Shown: positions 44,081 to 51,278 of the stretch, piece by piece
Layout of the letters: the number at the start of each line of letters is the position of its first letter
How positions within the stretch are numbered: the first letter of the stretch is position 1
The notes under the pieces: generated by a model
What the model was told of the DNA's origin: nothing
Seen by the model: the letters and a program-made list of their open reading frames with translations, nothing else
The model's database searches: none
Made by a program: the position numbers and the translations under genes
Assembly (NCBI RefSeq): GCF_048323675.1
Contig: NZ_JBLWFK010000001.1
Location: 124,001 to 188,000 of the forward strand
DNA: 64,000 bases
Source: Mangrovimicrobium sp048323675
GTDB lineage: Bacteria > Pseudomonadota > Gammaproteobacteria > Pseudomonadales > Halieaceae
Reading direction: 5' to 3'

Positions 44081-44336
44081 CCCGCGTTGCCAGTGGGTGG
44101 GAAGGCGCTTTTACGGACTTGGAGGGCGTCGGTGCGAGCTCGATCCCCAAGCGGAACCACCTCACCACCGCGATGCGCCAGCCCACCCCACCAGCTACCG
44201 TGCAGCCAGGTAGCATGTAATCTCAAGCCTCATTCAAAACCCGGCAGCCACGCGGCAATTCCGGGCACCTAAAAGCTAACGCGCCGCAAGCGCCCGGAAT
44301 GGAGTAAAAGCGCCTTCCCGCCCGCAGGCCACGCAG
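44081..44336 (-). repeat. 255-bp repeat element, copy 2 (inverted), with terminal inverted repeats
   Basis: Read on the minus strand, the interior is nearly the same as copy 1, with the core GATTACATGCTACCTGGC conserved. Its ends (44081-44114 and 44304-44336) are also inverted repeats of each other, but with different sequence from copy 1: GGGAAGGCGCTTTTAC against GTAAAAGCGCCTTCCC. Pairing is thus kept while the sequence has changed. Confidence 0.75.
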
Positions 44337-44398
44337 CGGCCGCCAGGCCGCCCCACGCAGCAAAGAAAGAAGGGCACAGCAGGCATCGAAGCCCAGTA

Positions 44399-45400
44399 CT
44401 ACAGCCCCTTGCGATAGGTATAGGGCGTAACCCCGGTCCAGCCCTTGAAGGCACGGATAAAAGCCGAGGATTCCGAGAAACCCGCACGCAGCGCGATTTC
44501 CTCGATGGACAGGCCCTGTTTGCCGAGGAAATGCAGGGCTGTATCCCGCCGCACCTGGCTTTTGACCTCCTTGAAGGTCGTGCCCTCGGCGGAGAGCCGG
44601 CGCCGCAGGGTCTGGGGGTGGATGTCGAGCATGGCGGCGACGTCGCCCAGCTCCGGCATATCGACCAGGTTCTGGTGTACCGCTTCCCGCACCCGCGCGG
44701 TCCAGCTGCTCTGGGCGTAGGTCTGGGTGAGCATGATCAGCACCGGGTGGCGCAGGAAGTGGCGCAGGGAATGCTCGGTCTGCGAGACACGGCGCTCCAG
44801 CAGGCTGCTGGAGAAGACCAGCTCCGAGTGGGCCTGCTCGAACTCCACCGGGTTGCCGAGAAAAACCGCGCGGTATTCGCTGGCCTCGGTGGCCGGCCCG
44901 TAGGCCAGGTTGACCACCTGCAGGGGCAGGTGCTCCTGGATCAGCCAGCTGGCGAAACGGTGGGCGTTGAACAGCAGCAATTCGATCATGTAGGGGTCGG
45001 GTATGCGGTCGCTCTCCACCAGCACGACGCGGATGCGCGCCTGTTCACCCTCGACGATGAGGTGGGGATGCACGCCGAATTCGAAGAGCTGGTAGAACCG
45101 GCAGTAGCGGGCGAGGGCCTGGCCGAGGGAGTCGCAGCCAATCACCGCGTGGCACATCATCGACCAGCAACCGAGCGGCATGCGCCGCGACACGAATCCG
45201 AGGGCCTCGTCCTCCATGGCGATCATGGTGCCGACCTGGAGGTCGGCGAAGCGCTCGGCCGAGATGCGCGCATTTTCCTCGCGCAGCAGGCGCGGGGAGA
45301 TCCTGGCCTGGCGCAGCAGTGCCGCGGGATCCAGCCCCGCGGCGACAGCGTTCCTGAGGACGGCGCGGGCGAAGTAGACGGAGATGGATATGTCGCGCAT
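44399..45400 (-). CDS. AraC-family transcriptional regulator (OruR/ArgR-type)
   Basis: 333 residues. The N-terminal 200 residues match the arabinose-binding-like domain of the group with QARISPRLLREENARIS. The C-terminal AraC HTH pair is clear: DVAAMLDIHPQTLRRRLSAEG and then IEEIALRAGFSESSAFIRAF (helix-turn-helix 2), followed by GVTPYTYRKG. Its start is 2 bp after the GGDEF gene's stop, so both are cotranscribed. The signal and targets are not known; the fatty-acyl module 1.4 kb upstream is a possible target. Confidence 0.92.
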   Translation of the reverse strand: MRDISISVYFARAVLRNAVAAGLDPAALLRQARISPRLLREENARISAERFADLQVGTMIAMEDEALGFVSRRMPLGCWSMMCHAVIGCDSLGQALARYCRFYQLFEFGVHPHLIVEGEQARIRVVLVESDRIPDPYMIELLLFNAHRFASWLIQEHLPLQVVNLAYGPATEASEYRAVFLGNPVEFEQAHSELVFSSSLLERRVSQTEHSLRHFLRHPVLIMLTQTYAQSSWTARVREAVHQNLVDMPELGDVAAMLDIHPQTLRRRLSAEGTTFKEVKSQVRRDTALHFLGKQGLSIEEIALRAGFSESSAFIRAFKGWTGVTPYTYRKGL

Positions 45401-45402
45401 GC

Positions 45403-46569
45403 CTAGCCGCCGCCGTTACTCAGGTGTATCGGGTTTTTGTCGATCCAGGCCACGCGATTGCGCCCGTTGCGCTTGGCGAGGTACATGGCGCGATCGGCTT
45501 CCTGCTGCAACTGGTCGAGGTTGACCTCGCCGCGGCTGCCGGCAACGCCCAGGCTGAGGGTGATCGGGATCCGCTGCCGGTCCACCCACAGGGGGTGTTC
45601 GCCGATCGCCTCGCGCAGGCGCTCCGCGACCCTGCGGGCGAATTCGAGCCCGGTGTCGGGCATCACCAGCAGGAACTCCTCGCCGCCGATACGGGCGACG
45701 ACATCGGTGCCCCGGCAGGTTTTGGCGATGATGCCGGCCACTATGCGTATGACATTATCACCGGTCTCATGACCAAAACTGTCGTTGATGTTCTTGAAAT
45801 GATCGATGTCTATCGCGATGGCCGAGGTATACAGGTCCTGGCGTGAGGCCCTGGCGAGGCTGATCTGCAGGCTGGTCTCCAGGCCGCGGCGGTTGAGCAG
45901 CTGGGTCAGCGGGTCGATGGTAGCGAGGTGCGACAGGTGCTGCTGGTATTCCACCAGCACACTGGCGAGGAAGCCGACAACCACCAGCACATAGGCCCAG
46001 CTGTAGGCGCCGAAACTGACCAGTTGGGCATCCGAGTAATTGCTCCGGAAGAAGAGCTGGTAAAGGCCGATCAGGTTGCCGGCGACCATCAGCACCGTGG
46101 CCACGCACATGATGGCGTCGCCGACATTGTGCTGCTGGGTGCCGCGGCGGGCAAATATAACGCCAGAGGCAGCAAAACACAGGCCGGAAATCACGGCGCA
46201 CAGCGCAAACAGTTGCCGGTCGTCGAGAAACAGGGCACCGAGGCTACCCAGCACGCACATTACGCCGAGGCTGGCCCGGCCGCGGGTCAGGCCCGCGCGC
46301 TGGCCGGCGGCGATGAACAGCAGGTAACCATTGATGACCCAGGCCACGGAGGGAACGCCGATGCCGAGGGGGGATTCAATACCCTGGTGCAGGGTGAACA
46401 GCATCCAGCCGAGCATGGTGGCCAGGGCGTACACCGTAAACATGCCAAGGCCCTTGGGGGGTGCGCTGGCTGCGCTGAGGTCGTAAACCACCAGCATCTG
46501 GGCCAGCGTGATACTGAGGATCAGCCCCAGGTAGAGAGTAGACCAGTAATCGGGAAAGAAGTGTTCCAT
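45403..46569 (-). CDS. Membrane diguanylate cyclase (GGDEF)
   Basis: 388 residues. The N-terminal 210 residues contain about seven membrane helices (for example LYLGLILSITLAQMLVV), a sensory membrane unit of no named family that I can assign. A GGDEF domain follows (about 220-385), with DPLTQLLNRRGLE, IDIDHFKNINDSFGHETGD and the active-site RIGGEEF. The I-site RGTD lies five residues before GGEEF, so product inhibition by c-di-GMP is expected. It makes c-di-GMP from two GTP. It is upstream of the AraC gene by 2 bp. The 294-bp gap to the divergent SDR gene carries both promoters. Confidence 0.94.
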   Translation of the reverse strand: MEHFFPDYWSTLYLGLILSITLAQMLVVYDLSAASAPPKGLGMFTVYALATMLGWMLFTLHQGIESPLGIGVPSVAWVINGYLLFIAAGQRAGLTRGRASLGVMCVLGSLGALFLDDRQLFALCAVISGLCFAASGVIFARRGTQQHNVGDAIMCVATVLMVAGNLIGLYQLFFRSNYSDAQLVSFGAYSWAYVLVVVGFLASVLVEYQQHLSHLATIDPLTQLLNRRGLETSLQISLARASRQDLYTSAIAIDIDHFKNINDSFGHETGDNVIRIVAGIIAKTCRGTDVVARIGGEEFLLVMPDTGLEFARRVAERLREAIGEHPLWVDRQRIPITLSLGVAGSRGEVNLDQLQQEADRAMYLAKRNGRNRVAWIDKNPIHLSNGGG

Positions 46570-46751
46570 GCCGGGCTGGGCCGCTGTTAGTTCCAGTCAA
46601 TTATTTTGTCGGGGGTGGTCATTGTTGCCCGGCAGGCCGCTCACCATACTGTCCGCCGTATCAGTGGCGGTTGCCGGGTGATTCCCTGGTCGGCCCTAGC
46701 CGTGGCCCCGGTTTTCCGGGCGCCTTTGCATTGCCGAGCCAAGCGATTGTG

Positions 46752-46769
46752 CCACAGTTGTGACTGTGG
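46752..46769. promoter_or_regulatory. Dyad operator candidate upstream of the acyl-CoA module
   Basis: CCACAG and CTGTGG form a perfect inverted repeat around TTGTGA, 95 bp before the SDR start. A TACAAT hexamer (46804-46809) could be the -10 box; the -35 position is poor, which fits an activator- or repressor-controlled promoter. The neighbouring AraC regulator or the TetR encoded at 57 kb could be the binder, which is speculation. Confidence 0.35.
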
Positions 46770-46863
46770 TGTGAGGGCTCGCAAGCCGTTGTCTGCTTTT
46801 ATCTACAATCCCTGAACCATCCCGACCCAGTGCCTGGGACGCTACCTCGAGAGGAGAAAAAAT

Positions 46864-47637
46864 ATGGATCTGCAAGGTAAAGTTGCAATTGTCACCGGTG
46901 GAGCTTCCGGTCTTGGCCAGGCCACGGTGGAGGCCTATGTCGCCAAGGGCGCCAAGGTCGCCATCTTCGACATGAACGCGGAGCGCGGCAACCAGCTGGT
47001 CGAGGCACTGGGTGCCGACAACGCGGCCTTCTTCAGCGTCAACGTGGCGGATGAAGACTCGGTCAAGGCAGCGGTCCAGGGTGTGGTCGAGAAATTCGGC
47101 GCACTGCATATCTGCAACAACTTCGCCGGTATCGCCAGTGCCGCGAAAACCCTCGGTAAGGACGGTCCCTTCCCCTTCGCGGAATTTACCAAGGTCATCA
47201 ATGTGAACCTGGTGGGTACCTTCAACGTATCCCGTTTTGCCGCCGAGCAGATGGCGAAGAACGAGCCGATCAACGAAGACGGCGGCCGCGGCGTGATCAT
47301 CAACACCGCCTCTATTGCCGCGTTTGAAGGCCAGATGGGCCAGCTCGCGTACTCCGCTTCCAAGGGCGGCGTGGTCGGCATGACCCTGCCGATGGCCCGC
47401 GACCTCGCCGCCTACGGCATCCGCGTCAACACTATCGCTCCCGGCCTGATTCACACCCCGCTGTTCGAATCCCTGCCGGAGAAAGCCTACCAGGCGCTGT
47501 GCGAGGCACCGCTGTATCCCAAGCGCCTCGGCAATCCGAAGGAGATCGCCCACCTGTCCGTGTTCATCGCCGAGAACGATTACGTCAACGGTGAGGTCGT
47601 GCGCATCGATGCGGGCATCCGCATGCAGCCGCGGTAA
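46864..47637 (+). CDS. SDR 3-hydroxyacyl-CoA dehydrogenase (HSD10-like)
   Basis: 257 residues. Classical SDR: VAIVTGGASGLGQATVE with an acidic FDMNAERG (NAD preference), NNFAGIASAAKTLGK, the active site Ser in NTASIAAFEGQ and YSASKGGVVGMTLPMARDLA (YxxxK), and IRVNTIAPGLIHTPL. The insert around KDGPFPFAEFTKVINVNLVG (as KDGPFPFAEF) and overall pattern match HSD17B10/type II 3-hydroxyacyl-CoA dehydrogenase, which oxidises 3-hydroxy(2-methyl)acyl-CoA. It is the first of three acyl-CoA genes on one transcript, with AGGAG before the ATG. Confidence 0.92.
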   Translation: MDLQGKVAIVTGGASGLGQATVEAYVAKGAKVAIFDMNAERGNQLVEALGADNAAFFSVNVADEDSVKAAVQGVVEKFGALHICNNFAGIASAAKTLGKDGPFPFAEFTKVINVNLVGTFNVSRFAAEQMAKNEPINEDGGRGVIINTASIAAFEGQMGQLAYSASKGGVVGMTLPMARDLAAYGIRVNTIAPGLIHTPLFESLPEKAYQALCEAPLYPKRLGNPKEIAHLSVFIAENDYVNGEVVRIDAGIRMQPR

Positions 47638-47647
47638 GGACACTGCC

Positions 47648-48781
47648 ATGGGACCCCTGAACGGTTACACCGTACTGGAGCTCGCCGGCATCGGCCCCGC
47701 CCCCATGGGCGGCATGATGCTGGCGGACATGGGCGCCGAAGTGATCCGTATCGAGCGGGCGATCGGCGCCAGCGCCCTGCACCAGAAGGATGTGAGCAGC
47801 CGCGGCAAGAAATCGGTGACCATCAACCTGAAATCGGCGGAGGGCGTCGAGACCCTGCTGCGCATGGTGGAGAACGCCGACGTCATCATCGACCCCTTCC
47901 GCCCCGGCGTCTGTGAAAAGCTCGGCATTGGCCCGGAAGCCTGCATGGCGCGCAACCCCAGGCTGATCTTTGCCCGCATGACCGGATGGGGTCAGGACGG
48001 CCCGCTGGCCCACACCGCGGGCCACGATATAAACTACATCGCCCTCACCGGCGCACTGTATGCAATGGGGCGCAAGGGGCAGAAGCCCAGCCCGCCCCTC
48101 AACCTGGTCGGTGACATGGGCGGCGGCGGCATGCTGCTGGCCATGGGCATACTCGCTGCCCTGCTGGAGACCTCGGGTTCCGGCAAGGGCCAGGTGATCG
48201 ATGCCGCAATGGTCGACGGTACCGCCCAGCTGATGTGGATGTTCCACGGCTGGCAGCACACCGGCGACTACGATGCCACCGCCCGCGAGGGCAACATGCT
48301 CGACGGCGGCGCCCACTACTACGATACCTACGAGTGTGCGGATGGAGAATTCGTCTGTATCGGCGCCATCGAACCGCAGTTCTACGCCCTGTTGAAAGCG
48401 AAAATGGGCCTGTCCGAGGAGGAGTTCGGCGACCAGGACAACCCGGCGGAATGGCCGCGGATGAAAGCCCGGTTGACTGAAATCTTCAAACAGAAGACCC
48501 GCGACCAGTGGTGTGAACTGCTGGAGGGAACCGACGCTTGTTTTGCGCCGGTGCTGAGCCTGCTCGAAGCGCCCGCGTACCCGGCCAATGTGGCCCGCAA
48601 CACCTATATCGAAATCGATGGCATGGTACAGCCGGCGCCGGCACCGCGTTTTTCCCGCACGCCCTCCAGCGTGCGCAACGCCGGTTCGGTACCGGGCGCG
48701 GATACCGGCAGCGTGCTCACGGCAATGGGCTTCGCGGAACAGGAGCTGGCCGAACTCATGGCTGCCGGCGCCATCGCCTGA
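47648..48781 (+). CDS. Alpha-methylacyl-CoA racemase (CaiB/BaiF family)
   Basis: 377 residues from ATG 47648, 10 bp after the SDR stop. It interconverts (R)- and (S)-2-methylacyl-CoA. The catalytic residues of this family, His126 in AHTAGHDINY and Asp156 in NLVGDMGGGG, sit at the positions known from mycobacterial Mcr, which separates it from CoA transferases of the same fold. ELAGIGPAPMGGMMLADMGA, FRPGVCEKLGIGP and MTGWGQDGPLA are also conserved. With the flanking HSD10-like SDR and enoyl-CoA hydratase it forms a branched-chain acyl-CoA breakdown unit. Confidence 0.95.
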   Translation: MGPLNGYTVLELAGIGPAPMGGMMLADMGAEVIRIERAIGASALHQKDVSSRGKKSVTINLKSAEGVETLLRMVENADVIIDPFRPGVCEKLGIGPEACMARNPRLIFARMTGWGQDGPLAHTAGHDINYIALTGALYAMGRKGQKPSPPLNLVGDMGGGGMLLAMGILAALLETSGSGKGQVIDAAMVDGTAQLMWMFHGWQHTGDYDATAREGNMLDGGAHYYDTYECADGEFVCIGAIEPQFYALLKAKMGLSEEEFGDQDNPAEWPRMKARLTEIFKQKTRDQWCELLEGTDACFAPVLSLLEAPAYPANVARNTYIEIDGMVQPAPAPRFSRTPSSVRNAGSVPGADTGSVLTAMGFAEQELAELMAAGAIA

Positions 48782-48793
48782 AGGAGAACCAAC

Positions 48794-49582
48794 ATGAGTA
48801 CATATCAAACTGTAATGGTCGAGCGCCACGACGCAGTGGCGCTGGTATCGCTGAACCGTCCGGAGGCGCTGAACTCCTTTGACGCCGAATTGCGCCGCGA
48901 ACTGCTGCTGGCAGCGCGCGAAGTCAATAACGACGACAGTGTGCGTGTCGTGGTCCTGACCGGTGCCGGCCGCGGTTTCAGTGCCGGGGCCGATCTCAAG
49001 GAAATGCCACTCGACGACGCTACCTGGCGGGTGGACGACCAGATCAACCTGGAATACAAACCCATCCTGATGGAGATCGACAACGCGCCGAAGCCCTGGA
49101 TCAGCGCCGTGCGCGGGCCCGCGGCCGGTATCGGCAGCGCGCTGGCGATGGCCTGTGACCTCACCGTGATGTCCGAGGACGCCTATATTTTCCAGGCCTT
49201 TTCGGCGATCGGCCTGGTACCCGACGGCGGCGCGACCTGGCAGCTGGTGCGGGTACTGGGCCGCAAGCGCGCCTACGAGATCATCGCCACCGGTGAAAAG
49301 CTGAGCGCCCAGAAATGCCTCGAGTGGGGCCTGTGCAACCGTGTGGTCGGCACCGAGAGCCTGCTCGACGAAACCCTGGAATGGGCCGGCCAACTGGCCG
49401 CCCGCGCGCCGCTGTCGCTGCGCTATGCCAAGCGCTCCGTGGCCCGCGCCTGCGAAGGCGGATTTGCCGAAACCATCTCCGACGAAGCCGAGTGGCAGCG
49501 CCTGTGCGTCGCCAGCGAGGATGCCCTGGAAGGCGCCAGCGCCTTCCTGGAAAAACGCAAGCCGGTCTGGAAAGGCCGCTAG
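48794..49582 (+). CDS. Enoyl-CoA hydratase/isomerase family protein
   Basis: 262 residues, 12 bp after the racemase stop with AAGGAG ahead. Crotonase fold: SLNRPEALNSFDAELR, the oxyanion loop AGRGFSAGADLKEM, GPAAGIGSALAMACDL and the hydratase-region FSAIGLVPDGGATWQL. The glutamate used by hydratases at the second position is replaced in the usual E-x-x-x-G/GLVPD context by Pro-Asp, as in isomerase-type members, so hydration versus isomerisation is uncertain. Third gene of the branched acyl-CoA unit. Confidence 0.92.
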   Translation: MSTYQTVMVERHDAVALVSLNRPEALNSFDAELRRELLLAAREVNNDDSVRVVVLTGAGRGFSAGADLKEMPLDDATWRVDDQINLEYKPILMEIDNAPKPWISAVRGPAAGIGSALAMACDLTVMSEDAYIFQAFSAIGLVPDGGATWQLVRVLGRKRAYEIIATGEKLSAQKCLEWGLCNRVVGTESLLDETLEWAGQLAARAPLSLRYAKRSVARACEGGFAETISDEAEWQRLCVASEDALEGASAFLEKRKPVWKGR

Positions 49583-49599
49583 TCCCTCCTGTGGTAGTC

Positions 49600-49665
49600 G
49601 GGGCAGCCGCCGAAGCGGCGGCAGCCCCGTAGTTTCGCAGCCTCTGCCGGGGTGCCAACCCCGGC
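49600..49665 (+). terminator. Two tandem hairpins after the acyl-CoA module
   Basis: First hairpin 49600-49628: GGGGC and GCCCC plus GCCGCC and GGCGGC with one mismatch. Second hairpin 49646-49665: GCCGGGGT and ACCCCGGC around GCCA, followed by AATTT. The T runs are short, so termination may be partial. Confidence 0.6.
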
Positions 49666-49775
49666 AATTTCTCCCGACAAGGCACGCCGTACAGGGTGTG
49701 CGATGACAACGGTGGGACCCTGGTACTGCCTGCGTTATGCTATCGCCCGACCGATTTTTTTCAGGGGAAAGCACC

Positions 49776-50546
49776 ATGGCCGAGGCCACCTTGCAGCGCA
49801 GTGATGGCGAGCGCCTGGCGTATGTCCATCATCCGGGCAAAACGCCCGGTGTCGTATTTTTTGCCGGTTTCAACTCCAATATGCAGGGCGATAAGGCCCT
49901 CGCCCTCGACGCCTGGTGCCGTGAGCAGGGGCGCCAGTTCACCCGTTTCGATTACTTTGGCCACGGCGCGTCCAGCGGCGACTTCGAGGCCGGCACGGTC
50001 GGCCGCTGGATCGGCGATGCCATCGCGGTACTCGATGAACTGACTGCGGGCCCGCAGGTCCTGGTGGGCTCCTCTATGGGCGGCTGGATCATGTTGCAAG
50101 TGGCGCTGGCCCGTCCCGGGCGGGTCTCGGCCCTGCTGGGAATTGCCCCCGCCCCCGATTTTACCGCGACCCTGCGCGGCGGACGCCTGTCGCCGGAGCA
50201 GATGTTGCAGCTCGAACTGTCGGGCGCCTGCGATATCGAGAACTGCTACGACGACGGCCAGCCCTACACCATTAGCCGGCAACTGCTCGACGAGGGCGCC
50301 GACCATTGCCTGCTGCAGGGCGAGGAAATTGCCATCGATTGCCCGGTCCGCATTCTGCACGGGCAGCGCGACCCCGACGTGCCCTGGGAGCGCTCGCTGC
50401 TGCTGGCGGAAAAGCTGGCATCGGTGGACGTGGTGGTGAGTTTCATCAAGGACGGCGATCACCGCCTGTCGCGACCGCAGGACCTGCAGCGCCTGCTGCG
50501 AACCCTCGACAGCCTGCTGCAGCAGGTGGAGGGGGCTGCGGTTTGA
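49776..50546 (+). CDS. Alpha/beta hydrolase (ABHD10-like)
   Basis: 256 residues from ATG 49776 with AGGGGAA ahead. FDYFGHGASSGDF, the nucleophile elbow GSSMGGWIML and a late GDHRLSR histidine form the Ser-Asp-His triad, the aspartate probably in GQRDPDVPW. Its pattern (GFNSNMQGDKALALD) resembles the ABHD10 group, small thioesterases/esterases. The next gene starts inside its stop codon region, so they are coupled. Substrate unknown. Confidence 0.88.
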   Translation: MAEATLQRSDGERLAYVHHPGKTPGVVFFAGFNSNMQGDKALALDAWCREQGRQFTRFDYFGHGASSGDFEAGTVGRWIGDAIAVLDELTAGPQVLVGSSMGGWIMLQVALARPGRVSALLGIAPAPDFTATLRGGRLSPEQMLQLELSGACDIENCYDDGQPYTISRQLLDEGADHCLLQGEEIAIDCPVRILHGQRDPDVPWERSLLLAEKLASVDVVVSFIKDGDHRLSRPQDLQRLLRTLDSLLQQVEGAAV

Positions 50547-51220
50547 GCGTCGGGCGATGGTTGTGGCCGCTTCTGCTGGCGTGTGCGCTGACCGCTTGTG
50601 CCGGATACGAATTCAAGAATCTGGCAAAGTCCGATGTCGACCTTGTCGCCGATGAGTTCATCGACGAATCGAGGCGCCTGGTCCGCGAACTGACGGTCAA
50701 GCTCTACGCCCGCAATCCCGCCGAGCTGGCGAAGATTCCCGGGATGAAAGTCGAGTGGCGCCTGGCCCAGCTGCGCGCGACCGAGGGGCCGCTGGTGTTT
50801 GAGGAACTGGGGGGGCGCCAGGAGACCGAGGCGCTGGAACTGGTGTTCGATCCCGCTTTCAGGGGCGACAGGGTATTCGCGCTGGTGGTCGGCCTCGGCG
50901 GCATGCTGCGCCACGCCTACGGCTACAACGACGAGGTGTTTATCTTCGACGCGCTCAACCCGGAAGACCTCGCCACCAGCGCCCACAACGTGGAAGTGCT
51001 GTCCTGGCGCCTGCGCAGCAATTACCGGCCGGACGGCTCCCCCTGGCTGATCACCGGGGAGTATCACGGGGTCACCGACAACACCAGCTTCGAGCGCCTG
51101 TTCGGCAAACTCATTGTCCTGCAGGAAATGATGGCGCGGATCGCCGACGACGCCGACTACCGCCGGGTCACCAAGGTGCTGCATACGGCGGGTTCGGTGT
51201 TCATCCCGCTGCCGATTTAA
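50543..51220 (+). CDS. Hypothetical lipoprotein
   Basis: 225 residues, starting at TTG 50543, which overlaps the hydrolase stop (TTGA). The reading is supported by GGAGGGGG just before and by a lipoprotein signal: WLWPLLLACALTACAGYEF with Cys at position 19. There is no in-frame ATG in front of the signal, so TTG is the best start. The mature domain (ELTVKLYARNPAEL, IFDALNPEDLA and GGRQETEALELVFD) matches no family that I can name. Its function is unknown; coupling to the hydrolase suggests the envelope. Confidence 0.8.
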   Translation: MSVGRWLWPLLLACALTACAGYEFKNLAKSDVDLVADEFIDESRRLVRELTVKLYARNPAELAKIPGMKVEWRLAQLRATEGPLVFEELGGRQETEALELVFDPAFRGDRVFALVVGLGGMLRHAYGYNDEVFIFDALNPEDLATSAHNVEVLSWRLRSNYRPDGSPWLITGEYHGVTDNTSFERLFGKLIVLQEMMARIADDADYRRVTKVLHTAGSVFIPLPI

Positions 51221-51278
51221 AGACCGGGTGCAGGGCGTCTGGGCCGCCGCTGGACGATTGGCGCACCAGCGCGCCCGG

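Larger units (their letters stand above)
43525..44398. other. 874-bp gene-free island with a large imperfect palindrome
   Basis: Positions 43671-43945 and 44079-44353 are inverted copies of about 275 bp, separated by a 133-bp spacer. Open frames inside (for example starting at 43573 or reading back from 44226) merely translate the repeat on both arms and have no independent support. The spacer holds a 7-bp tandem repeat (AAACCGC four times, the last ending GG, 44026-44053). The two flanking genes point away from the island on one side and toward it on the other. Confidence 0.75.

Noticed and set aside
43688..44336. Integron attC-like sites
   Set aside because: GTTAGC-type hexamers occur but do not fit GTTRRRY, the elements are too long, and no integron integrase is present.
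43573..44487. Small frames in the repeat island, with similar peptides on both arms
   Set aside because: Their similarity is due to the inverted DNA repeat itself; base changes follow stem pairing, not codon position.
47585..49789. 734-residue minus-strand frame opposite the AMACR and crotonase genes
   Set aside because: A mirror frame of two confident genes with no motif of its own.
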